This document shows, in pieces, positions 6,789 to 13,300 of a stretch of DNA of 14,000 nucleotides; the stretch's first letter is position 1, and each line of letters starts with the position of its first letter. The stretch spans positions 4,070 through 18,069 of the forward strand of contig MELI01000065.1 of the NCBI GenBank assembly GCA_001767575.1, in the 5' to 3' direction. This DNA comes from Candidatus Aquicultor primus. Lineage in GTDB: Bacteria > Actinomycetota > Aquicultoria > Aquicultorales > Aquicultoraceae. Both the position numbers and the translations under genes were made by a program. Under the pieces are notes generated by a model. It was not told where the DNA came from. It saw nothing but the letters and a program-made list of their open reading frames with translations, and searched no databases.

Positions 6789-7213
6789 CTCTTCGCAAAA
6801 GCCGCTTCCACGACCGCACTCTCGAGACTGATACTCTCAGAAATCGTGCCGCCGTTGATATCGTACGACTTGATCTCGTTCGGCCCGATATCCTTTACCG
6901 ACACGGTTAATTCTTTTAAGAGTTTGCCCTGCTTGTTGCGGACTTTGACCGCGAGCTTTACATACGAGCACGACTGCTTGCTCATGTTCTTTACCGACCC
7001 ATATATCCGCGTGACCTCATAGTCATCGAAATAGAAGTTTGGTTCCTGCACTAGGAGTCTTTCGAATATCTCTTTCTGGTCTTTGACTACCCGGCTCGGG
7101 CTTGTCGGCGAACTCTTTGATTGACCGGCAAAAGCCACCCACCCCACACCGGCAATAACCGCTATAACTGCGAGCGCTAGGAGCCTCTTGAAAAAACCCA
7201 TACTTTTCACCAT
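6785..7213 (-). CDS. Membrane-anchored FxLYD-like domain protein
   Basis: 142 residues from ATG 7213. ATG 7201 is an alternative behind a GGTGA. A basic start (GFFKR) and a hydrophobic segment at about 10-29 form a signal anchor, or a signal peptide cut near AFA|GQS. After a Ser/Pro linker, residues about 55-140 read as an FxLYD-type beta-sandwich: EPNFYFDDYEVTRIYGSVKN, then YVKLAVKVRNKQGKLLKE, then DIGPNEIKSYDI. This matches the family pattern of a G-x-V-x-N strand, a V.V...d..G strand and a PGE/PNE turn. FxLYD domains occur in exported proteins of Gram-positive bacteria and have no known enzyme activity. It is the first gene of the minus-strand pair and overlaps the next by 4 bases. A promoter with an inverted repeat over its -35 box lies upstream. 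Confidence 0.75.
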   Translation of the reverse strand: MVKSMGFFKRLLALAVIAVIAGVGWVAFAGQSKSSPTSPSRVVKDQKEIFERLLVQEPNFYFDDYEVTRIYGSVKNMSKQSCSYVKLAVKVRNKQGKLLKELTVSVKDIGPNEIKSYDINGGTISESISLESAVVEAAFAKR

Positions 7214-7227
7214 GCCTAATAAATAAA

Positions 7228-7257
7228 ACTATATTTTATTTGTAGCACAGACTACAA
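7228..7257 (-). promoter_or_regulatory. Possible promoter of the minus-strand lipoprotein pair
   Basis: Reading the minus strand: TTGTAG (7257-7252), an 18-base spacer, TATAGT (7233-7228), about 15 bases before ATG 7213. The boxes are imperfect, but the spacing and the AT-rich setting fit. Confidence 0.35.
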
Positions 7258-7258
7258 A
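7239..7258. promoter_or_regulatory. Perfect inverted repeat, candidate operator
   Basis: TTTGTAG, six bases, CTACAAA. The 7-bp arms are perfect. It covers the -35 box and the start of the spacer of the putative minus-strand promoter, a position where a dimeric repressor would block transcription. No regulator gene is visible nearby. Confidence 0.4.
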
Positions 7259-7447
7259 CTTTTACAATCTCTTCCGCTATCTTAGACTTAGATAAAGAGC
7301 CACCGCCTTGCAGGTTAACACGGCCGTGGCCGGGCCATGGCAGGGGCCTCTAACATCTTTCCATATAACCGGACGCTTCGAATGCTACAATAACATGCTT
7401 TAAATATGCTAAGATAAGCCCAGTTATCTTGAAAAGAGGTAGTACCT
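7259..7447. other. Divergent intergenic region with GC-rich palindrome and a second inverted repeat
   Basis: No gene is seen. Between 7319 and 7348 lies a GC-rich palindrome cluster: CACGGCCGTG (7319-7328), TGGCCGGGCCA (7327-7337) and GCCATGGC (7334-7341). As RNA this can form a 7-bp hairpin, 7323-7329 with 7335-7341. At 7411-7430 AAGATAA and TTATCTT form a perfect 7-bp inverted repeat with a 6-base spacer, ending 3 bases before the ribosome site of the ligase gene. No convincing plus-strand promoter was found. Confidence 0.4.
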
Positions 7448-9475
7448 ATTTCAACGACTCTCGCGCACGATTCAAAACGCTTATGGGGTTTTAATTACAG
7501 CGAGCTTCTAATCATCGGCTTTGTCGCTCTCTATCCGTTGCTCGCAAATCCTTTCGCATCGCCGGTCTTTGGGCTTCCCAAGCTTACTTTTCTTAAGCTG
7601 ACAGCTATAGCCATCGCGACGACATGGCTGGCCCGATCAGTGCGCAAAGGATACTTTGAACTGCCAAAGTCAAGCTTGACCCTCCCCATCTTAGCTTTTT
7701 TCTCAATTGCTGTTCTCTCCGGCATCCAATCGGTTCATCCTCTTACCTCGCTCAACGGACAATACGGTCGCTGGGAAGGCCTGTCGACTACCGCGACCTA
7801 TTTGATTCTCTTTGCGGCCGCCTATGGTATCGCAAAAGACAGGACTAAGCACCGGCCGGTCACATTAGCAATTATAGGTTCAGCGGTTGTGGTCTCGCTC
7901 ACAGCGCTCGTCGAATACTTTTGGACCAACCCATATCTGTTGTTCGCGAACGTCTACTGCGCCGCCGGATTCGGCGAGCCTAACCGGTTCGAGGGCGCGC
8001 GCAGCATGGCCTCATTCGGAAACGCGACGTTTCTCGCCGCTTATCTAGGAATGGTGCTGCCGTTTATCGTATCGAGCTTGTTCGCAAGCGAGAGGCGCAC
8101 CGCTCCCAAGCCACTCCTTTACGCGGCCCTGTTCCTGGTGGCGACCTCCCTTATGTTTACGTTCGGCAGGGGCGCGTGGCTCGGCGCGGCCGCCGGAATC
8201 GCACTGACCGGTGCCTTGCAGTGGAAACAGCTGTGGGCTAGCCGGCGCATCATCGCGATTGCGCTCTTCGTGGTCATAGCCGGCGTCGCCATCGTACAAT
8301 TTAGCGCCGGCTCATATACGGTTAGCGGCCGGCTTGCCTCGATCCTCTCCATCGAAGGAAGCACCCTGACGCGTGTTCAGATGTGGGAGTCTTCGCTGCC
8401 TCTCGTCGCGGAGAGACCATTTCTCGGAGCGGGCCCCGATACCTTCAAATATGTCTTTGGGAAATACAAACCCGAGGGTTGGGTCGAGCACATGTCCGAC
8501 CCCCTCGTGGACAAGGCGCACAACGAACTCTTGCAATCAGCGGTGACGACCGGACTTGCCGGGCTCGCGGCTTACCTGTGGGTACTCGTCGCATTTGCGT
8601 GGGCCGGTATCGTCCGGATACGCAAGCTTGAAGAAGACAGCGGCGCGTGGCTGGCGGCCGGGGCTATGGGGGCTGCGCTCAGCTTCGCTATTCACCTCCA
8701 GTTCAATTTCAGCCACTTCTCGGTCTCCCCCTTCTTCTGGATAGCCGCCGGTCTGGCTGCGGGCGTCTTTGAGGCAAACGCCCCGCGCAAAGCATTCATG
8801 CTGAATATCTCAGCTCCCGCGCAAGCCGCAGCCCTGAGCCTCCTAGCGATAGTAGGCCTGAGTCTGGCAATCCTAAGCACCTCTCCGCTTATTGCGGATG
8901 TCCAATTCGCCAAAGGGCGCGAACTTCAGGCCGAACATAAGCCGGCGGAGGCGCTGGCGCGATTCGAATCCGCTATCGATATCAACCACTTTGAGCCTAC
9001 TTATCATCTCTCGCTCGGCGAAACGCTGCTCCAGCTCGGAACCGGCAAAAATGACGACCGCTACATAACCCAAGGATTAGCCGCGTTTGAACAGGCTCGC
9101 AGGCTCAACCCTTCGGACGAGCAGGTATATTTCCGGGCCGGGGCCGCCTTGCTGGAAGCAGGTCGAAACGGCAGACATCCATTGCTGCGCCAAGTGATAG
9201 CCCAGCACGAACGGGGGCTTGCGCTTAACCCGGTCATGGTCGATGCCTACATCGATATCGGCGTCGCACACGCTTACTTGAACGAGGTCGATGAGGCGAT
9301 AGGTGCCTGGCAAGACGCCCTTCAAATCGCGCCCGCTAGCGACCGGGCTTATTTCAACCTCGGTTGGGCTTATGAGCAAAAAGGCGACACAGGCCGGGCA
9401 AAAGAGGCCTATCTCAAAGCCTACCAGTCAAATTCGAAGATGACCGAAGCGAAAGATGCGTATGACCGCTTGTAA
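7448..9475 (+). CDS. O-antigen ligase / O-oligosaccharyltransferase-like membrane protein with C-terminal TPR repeats
   Basis: About 675 residues if it starts at ATT 7448. The frame is open back to a stop at 7430-7432 and holds no ATG, GTG or TTG before TTG 7538. That TTG would cut into the first membrane helix (ELLIIGFVALYPLL) and has no ribosome site. AAGAGGT (7434-7440) lies 7 bases before the ATT, so an AUU start is the best reading. About ten to twelve membrane helices fill roughly the first 450 residues. The Wzy_C/WaaL hallmarks are present: GRGAWLGAAAG, then a large outer loop SLPLVAERPFLGAGPDTF...DKAHNELLQ (His codon at 8519-8521), then GLAGLAAYLWVL. Members of this family join lipid-linked glycans to lipid A, to each other, or to protein Ser/Thr (PglL type). 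The last 200 residues form four to five TPR units, suggesting a protein partner. It may glycosylate exported proteins of this locus; that is inference. The gene downstream also encodes TPRs. Confidence 0.85.
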   Translation: MSTTLAHDSKRLWGFNYSELLIIGFVALYPLLANPFASPVFGLPKLTFLKLTAIAIATTWLARSVRKGYFELPKSSLTLPILAFFSIAVLSGIQSVHPLTSLNGQYGRWEGLSTTATYLILFAAAYGIAKDRTKHRPVTLAIIGSAVVVSLTALVEYFWTNPYLLFANVYCAAGFGEPNRFEGARSMASFGNATFLAAYLGMVLPFIVSSLFASERRTAPKPLLYAALFLVATSLMFTFGRGAWLGAAAGIALTGALQWKQLWASRRIIAIALFVVIAGVAIVQFSAGSYTVSGRLASILSIEGSTLTRVQMWESSLPLVAERPFLGAGPDTFKYVFGKYKPEGWVEHMSDPLVDKAHNELLQSAVTTGLAGLAAYLWVLVAFAWAGIVRIRKLEEDSGAWLAAGAMGAALSFAIHLQFNFSHFSVSPFFWIAAGLAAGVFEANAPRKAFMLNISAPAQAAALSLLAIVGLSLAILSTSPLIADVQFAKGRELQAEHKPAEALARFESAIDINHFEPTYHLSLGETLLQLGTGKNDDRYITQGLAAFEQARRLNPSDEQVYFRAGAALLEAGRNGRHPLLRQVIAQHERGLALNPVMVDAYIDIGVAHAYLNEVDEAIGAWQDALQIAPASDRAYFNLGWAYEQKGDTGRAKEAYLKAYQSNSKMTEAKDAYDRL

Positions 9476-9490
9476 AATCTGCAATTTTAC
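9472..9490 (+). terminator. AT-rich hairpin over the ligase stop codon
   Basis: GTAAAAT (9472-9478), a 5-base loop and ATTTTAC (9484-9490) form a perfect but AT-rich stem with pyrimidine-rich sequence after it. It may attenuate or merely mark the gene boundary; too weak to call a true terminator. Confidence 0.25.
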
Positions 9491-9517
9491 TTTAATCTTT
9501 TCATTGAGGCTCATTGT

Positions 9518-10216
9518 ATGACAATAACTAAAGACCCTGAAAACTCCGAATTTTTTAGAGACGGCATCGACGAAGAAACCGACCTACAAAAGCAACCAGG
9601 ACAAAAGATAAGTATCTGGCTTGCAGGCTCCATAATTTTCTTCCTGCTGTTAGTTTTTGTTATCTCCGCATTAATAGTCCAGAGGGTATATTTTCAACCA
9701 CCGGTCGTTCGAACGGCCGTCGAACGAGAGCTTCTCAAACACAAGACGGCAATTAAGAATAATCCCAACAACGCCGAGGCCTATGTCGGTCTTGCCGGCG
9801 TCTATCTCGAAGTGGAACAGCCCGACAAAGCCATCAAAGAGCTGGAAAAAGCGATAAGGCTCGAGCCGCGCTCCTGGAATGCGCGGTTTGAGCTCGGTAT
9901 GGCGTACGAGGCACTGGGCAAGCCCGAAGAGGCCTCGAGCCAGTTTTGGAAGGCCGCCGCCATCGACCCCAACAACGAATACTCCTTCTATCAACTCGGC
10001 AGGCTTTACCACAAGAAACGCGATTACGGGCAGGCTATACAAGCATATAAGAAAACGCTCAAAGTCAACGCTACCTTAGCCGATGTCCACTATTACCTTG
10101 GACAATGTTATGAGAAAACGAACAAAAGGTCGCTCGCAAAACAGGAGTACGAAGAAGCCCTGAAATACGTAGACAGCTATCCCGAAGCTGAAAAAGCTTT
10201 GAAGCTGCTGGAATAG
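9518..10216 (+). CDS. Membrane-anchored TPR protein
   Basis: 232 residues, ATG 9518 with GAGG at 9506-9509. A polar acidic N-terminus of about 30 residues precedes one membrane helix (about 33-55, WLAGSIIFFLLLVFVISALIV), so the remaining part faces outside. From about residue 72 to the end there are about four and a half TPR units with the usual pattern (AEAYVGLAGVYLEVEQPDKAIKELEKAI, WNARFELGMAYEALGKPEEASSQFWKA, and so on), giving a protein-binding superhelix. Anchored TPR proteins of this build (as in NrfG or the CcmI tail) can hold apocytochromes for heme attachment, so a chaperone role for the multiheme proteins is plausible but unproven. It lies 42 bases after the ligase gene, in the same transcription unit, and is followed 15 bases later by the NHL gene. 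It resembles the TPR protein at 12553-13260 in layout. Confidence 0.85.
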   Translation: MTITKDPENSEFFRDGIDEETDLQKQPGQKISIWLAGSIIFFLLLVFVISALIVQRVYFQPPVVRTAVERELLKHKTAIKNNPNNAEAYVGLAGVYLEVEQPDKAIKELEKAIRLEPRSWNARFELGMAYEALGKPEEASSQFWKAAAIDPNNEYSFYQLGRLYHKKRDYGQAIQAYKKTLKVNATLADVHYYLGQCYEKTNKRSLAKQEYEEALKYVDSYPEAEKALKLLE

Positions 10217-10231
10217 ATAGGCCGAGGAGTT

Positions 10232-11200
10232 ATGCAAAGAATAAGTCTTAAAAGTTTTCTGGTAACACTACTTGTAATACTGATGATAATGGCGGCTTTG
10301 CTGCTCTATCTCTACTATATTCTCTCGCGTCCGCTAGGCGCGACTGCCGTCGATACCAAACAGATGAAACACGTCTTCAGCATCTACGGCTACGGTACTA
10401 AGACCGATGAGATGCTGTCCCGCCCGACCGATGTCGCTTTCGACGACGAGGGCAACATCTATATCGCCGACGCCGGCCACGCGCGGGTCCTCGTCTTCCG
10501 CTCGTCCGGTCAATATCTACGAAAAGTCGGCAAAAAAGGTTTCGGCAAGGGCGAGCTGATGGAGCCGACCGGCGTCACCACGTCGAAAGACGGGCGCATA
10601 TATGTCGCCGACAAAGCGCTCAGCAAAGTCGTCATCTATGACGGAAAAGGTAAATTCCAGAGCGAGTTCAAGGTCATGGTGCCATTTAAACCGCATGTTG
10701 AAAACGGCAAGCTATACCTTACTACCTACGGGCACATCATGATCTTCGACCTCAAAGGGCGTCTCCTTACAGAGTGGGGCAAACGCGGCCGCAAAGAGGG
10801 AGAATTCGATTGTCCGACCGGTATCGCAGTAGACAAAAGCGGTAAAGTATACGTATCCGATACCCTCAATCTCAGAATCCAGGCATTCTCAAGAAGTGGC
10901 GAGTTGCTGTGGGTAAAAGGCAAGCCTGCCGAGGACATCAAGGCGGCCGACCGTGCCTTCGGTCTTCCCGGCGGCATGGCGATGGACGAGAAGAACCTGC
11001 TCTATCTCATCGATGCCTTCGATAATTCAATCAAAGTCATCGATGCAAAAGGCAAGCAGCTGGCCACGCTAGGCAAGAAAGGTGTCAAAGAAGGCGAGTT
11101 CAACCAGCCCTCGAGCATAGCTTACGACCAGAACGGCATCTTCGCGATTGCGGATAAATTCAACGACCGGGTTCAGGTCGTCAAAATAACCATTGAATAG
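10232..11200 (+). CDS. Membrane-anchored NHL-repeat beta-propeller protein
   Basis: 322 residues, ATG 10232 behind GAGGAG (10224-10229). One membrane helix at about 8-31 (FLVTLLVILMIMAALLLYLYYI) anchors it. Residues about 47-320 make a six-bladed NHL propeller: SRPTDVAFDDEGNIYIADAG, MEPTGVTTSKDGRIYVAD, a divergent third blade (GKLYLTTYGHIMIFD), DCPTGIAVDKSGKVYVSD, GLPGGMAMDEKNLLYLID and NQPSSIAYDQNGIFAIAD. NHL propellers bind proteins or other ligands and usually have no catalytic role. The last three blades align closely with the protein at 2-880 (GEF..P, AFGLP/KFGLP, DKFNDRVQV/DKYNDRVQV), showing a shared origin, but this copy is anchored at the N-terminus and has no cytoplasmic tail. It precedes the hexaheme cytochrome, and I recall NHL genes also sitting near filament-type cytochrome genes in other bacteria, so a role in cytochrome export or assembly is a reasonable guess. 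Confidence 0.9.
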   Translation: MQRISLKSFLVTLLVILMIMAALLLYLYYILSRPLGATAVDTKQMKHVFSIYGYGTKTDEMLSRPTDVAFDDEGNIYIADAGHARVLVFRSSGQYLRKVGKKGFGKGELMEPTGVTTSKDGRIYVADKALSKVVIYDGKGKFQSEFKVMVPFKPHVENGKLYLTTYGHIMIFDLKGRLLTEWGKRGRKEGEFDCPTGIAVDKSGKVYVSDTLNLRIQAFSRSGELLWVKGKPAEDIKAADRAFGLPGGMAMDEKNLLYLIDAFDNSIKVIDAKGKQLATLGKKGVKEGEFNQPSSIAYDQNGIFAIADKFNDRVQVVKITIE

Positions 11201-11250
11201 GGCTGCGCTTCACGGCTCGCGCGGTTCTGGCATGAATTACCATAAAGACC

Positions 11251-11279
11251 TTGAGCCGATACAAGCTTTATGTTAGTAT
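11251..11279 (+). promoter_or_regulatory. Promoter for the hexaheme cytochrome
   Basis: TTGAGC (11251-11256), a 17-base spacer, TAGTAT (11274-11279). The start codon is 75 bases further on, giving a short leader, unlike the long leader of the heptaheme paralog. Confidence 0.45.
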
Positions 11280-11353
11280 TGTTATAGCTAATCACTACGT
11301 AAACTCTCAAGCATTCGGTTTTAATGTAAGCAAGTTTCAACAACGGGTTTTAT

Positions 11354-12268
11354 ATGAGGTTTTGTAAAAAGAGTTTAGTCCTCGTAGCCTTAGTTCTCAG
11401 CCTTATCGCAGCAACAGCATCTATAGCCGCAGCCGAAGGTTTTAACGACCCACAACAATACACAGCAACCAGCACGCCATCGGGTCCGCACGGGGGCTAT
11501 GTTTCAACTTCAAATAAATGCAAGGAATGTCATGCGGTTCACCTCGCGACAGGCTCTTACATGCTGACGAGAGCTAATACGAGAGCCGAGACATGTAATT
11601 TCTGCCATGGCGTCGCGGGTGCGGGCATCGGTACTAAGGTAGCGCTAAACGAAGAAGGCCACGGCCTCTCCGCAACTCAGAAAAACGAGGAAAACCTAAT
11701 AGCCCCGGACGATACGGTCGACCCTTATACGATTCAGACCAGCAACTGGGGCTGTGTCGAATGTCATTCACCGCATGACAACAAGACAGTTAAACTCGCC
11801 GGCAACACGACTACCAAGCTCCTCAAACAAGATCCGAACCAGGGCAAGACTTATCTGTACTACAACACCTCCCTCATTAACACGTCGACCAAAGAGACGA
11901 CACAAACTTTGTCACACTGGTGTTCAACATGCCACAACGCAGACTTTGGGCTCCATACCGATCCTAAACAGGTGCTGATGTCCGGGACCACGCAAACGGC
12001 TTACGGCCATGCCGTCTCCGGCTCCGGCTATACGACGGATACCGCCGGTTGGGCCATCGTCGATCCGCTGGATGGCATCAACAACGGCCCGACATGCAGG
12101 CAATGTCATACCGCGACCGGAATCGGCGGCAAGTTCCCGCATTCGTCCGAGAGCACATCGACCGGGGGTTCCGCGGTAAGCACTCCGGACATGCTGAAAT
12201 CGGGCAGCAAGGCGACCGAGTTAGACGGTATCTGCAACGGCTGCCACAACACCAGCTCGCTCCAATAG
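11354..12268 (+). CDS. Secreted hexaheme c-type cytochrome, paralog of the heptaheme protein
   Basis: 304 residues from ATG 11354. The signal peptide (MRFCKKSLVLVALVLSLIAA...) ends near AAA|EGF at about residue 27. Six CXXCH sites start at C56, C81, C134, C190, C248 and C294. The opening SGPHGGYVSTSNKC..CHAVHLATGSYMLTRA is nearly the same as in the protein at 1757-3241. The blocks CVECHSPH, SHWCSTCHN, KFPHS and the final CNGCH also align in order. The only heme missing relative to that paralog is its fifth (CYSCH). Other residues are rich in Thr, Ser, Gly and Asn, as in many secreted or glycosylated surface proteins. Six hemes with CHxxH motifs and no anchor are the numbers seen in OmcS-type filament subunits, so assembly into an extracellular wire is a fair hypothesis. 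The ribosome site is weak (GGG at 11345-11347). It is a single-gene unit with its own promoter. Confidence 0.9.
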   Translation: MRFCKKSLVLVALVLSLIAATASIAAAEGFNDPQQYTATSTPSGPHGGYVSTSNKCKECHAVHLATGSYMLTRANTRAETCNFCHGVAGAGIGTKVALNEEGHGLSATQKNEENLIAPDDTVDPYTIQTSNWGCVECHSPHDNKTVKLAGNTTTKLLKQDPNQGKTYLYYNTSLINTSTKETTQTLSHWCSTCHNADFGLHTDPKQVLMSGTTQTAYGHAVSGSGYTTDTAGWAIVDPLDGINNGPTCRQCHTATGIGGKFPHSSESTSTGGSAVSTPDMLKSGSKATELDGICNGCHNTSSLQ

Positions 12269-12273
12269 GCATC

Positions 12274-12290
12274 CGGGCCATCTTCCCCCG
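12274..12290 (+). terminator. Possible short hairpin after the hexaheme gene
   Basis: CGGG 12274-12277 pairs with CCCG 12287-12290, followed by ACTTATTATTT. The stem is only four to five base pairs, so termination here is doubtful. Confidence 0.25.
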
Positions 12291-12340
12291 ACTTATTATT
12301 TGATTGCTACCCCTACCAGCACTTATTAATATGGGCAAAC

Positions 12341-12552
12341 TTGCTTATGTTTACAGTTTTTGCGATAATATGTAGTAATGAAATCCGCAAGATAAAGGGG
12401 TCTTTGGCGGTGATTTTTTGCCGAATAACTTAGTCCACGCACAATTTCTTACCTTCAAAAACTATTTGTCGCAGCAATTTTATATCTCGGAAAGCCGGCT
12501 ACGATTTTACTATCGTCTGGCTTTTAGTAATGACTACAGGAGGTCACAATAA
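12341..12552 (+). promoter_or_regulatory. Putative promoter and structured leader of the TPR gene
   Basis: TTGCTT (12341-12346), 17 bases, GATAAT (12364-12369) is a possible promoter, giving a leader of about 175 nt. The leader can form CCGCAAGA 12385-12392 with TCTT-TG-GCGG 12401-12410, or the competing stem TTTGGC 12403-12408 with GCCGAA 12420-12425. Nearer the gene, AAAGCC 12491-12496 pairs with GGCTTT 12519-12524 and encloses ACGAT 12501-12505 / ATCGT 12512-12516. The last hairpin ends 14 bases before the ribosome site AGGAGGT (12538-12544). No known riboswitch class was recognised. Confidence 0.35.
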
Positions 12553-13260
12553 ATGCCGGCTACTAACGCATCACAGAACTCTAGTCGCAAGTACCTGCTT
12601 ATCGCGGCGGCCCTGGTGGTAATAATAGCCATTGGCGCATACGCGATTATCAGCGACAACAACAAGAATGGGACCGAACAAGCCAAGGTCTCAAAAGAAG
12701 ACGCCTTGAAGGCACGCGAAAAAGGTCTCGACTTCTATAAGAAGGGAGACTGGGACGGCGCGCTCGGTGAGTTCAAGAAAGCGGTTGCGGGAGATCCGAA
12801 AGACTCCTACGCGCTGACACAACTCGCCTACTCTTACGAACGAAAAGGACAGCTCGACGAGGCCTTCAAGCAGTACGAGGCCTTGCTTAAGCTCAACGCT
12901 GAGTCCGCCGATGCTCACTATAATATGGGCAGGATTCTGGTGCAAAAGAAGGAGCTTGACAAAGCAATAGCTGAATTTGAAACGGCGGCAAAGATGAACC
13001 CTAATTTCACGGCGACTCGCGTGGATTTGGCCCGAGCTTACGTGGAAAAGAAGGAGTTTGACAAAGCTCTGACTACATATGGTGAGCTAGAGAAAATCAT
13101 AAGTAAGGACGACTACTTTCTCTCTCGCATCTATAGCGCTAAGGGTAACATCTTCAAACAAAAAGGCCAGCGCTCAAATGCAATCGCGAGTTTTGAGAAA
13201 GCCCTCGAACTGGACAGCAACAACACAGACGCTCAAACCGGTCTGGATGGTCTAAAATAG
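12553..13260 (+). CDS. Membrane-anchored TPR protein
   Basis: 235 residues, ATG 12553, 8 bases behind AGGAGGT. Layout: a short polar N-terminus with a basic RK at 12-13, one membrane helix at about 14-33 (YLLIAAALVVIIAIGAYAII), a linker, then about five TPR units from residue 50 to the end (EKGLDFYKKGDWDGALGEFKKAV, YALTQLAYSYERKGQLDEAFKQYEALL, AHYNMGRILVQKKELDKAIAEFETAA, TRVDLARAYVEKKEFDKALTTYGEL, SAKGNIFKQKGQRSNAIASFEKAL). The TPR array would lie outside the membrane and bind proteins. It has the same design as the protein at 9518-10216 but a different N-terminus. Its position right after the hexaheme cytochrome suggests a handling or scaffolding role for exported cytochromes. No catalytic motif is seen. 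Confidence 0.85.
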   Translation: MPATNASQNSSRKYLLIAAALVVIIAIGAYAIISDNNKNGTEQAKVSKEDALKAREKGLDFYKKGDWDGALGEFKKAVAGDPKDSYALTQLAYSYERKGQLDEAFKQYEALLKLNAESADAHYNMGRILVQKKELDKAIAEFETAAKMNPNFTATRVDLARAYVEKKEFDKALTTYGELEKIISKDDYFLSRIYSAKGNIFKQKGQRSNAIASFEKALELDSNNTDAQTGLDGLK

Positions 13261-13282
13261 GGCTTGCGATTGGACCAAGCCC
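13260..13282 (+). terminator. Stem-loop at the end of the TPR gene
   Basis: GGGCTTG (13260-13266) pairs perfectly with CAAGCCC (13276-13282) around a 9-base loop, starting on the last base of the stop codon. There is no T tract afterwards, so it may stop transcription only weakly or protect the transcript's 3' end. Confidence 0.45.
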
Positions 13283-13300
13283 GTCATGGAAAGATTCAGA

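Noticed and set aside
12331..12346. GGGCAAAC, resembling part of the GEMM (cyclic-di-GMP-I) motif
   Set aside because: It lies at or before the putative promoter, and the matching second half (GACGCAAAGCC) is absent.
12403..12440. Fluoride-type riboswitch in the TPR leader
   Set aside because: GGCGGTGAT...GCC loosely resembles the start of that motif, but the conserved CTGATG part is missing and the downstream gene is not a fluoride exporter or related protein.
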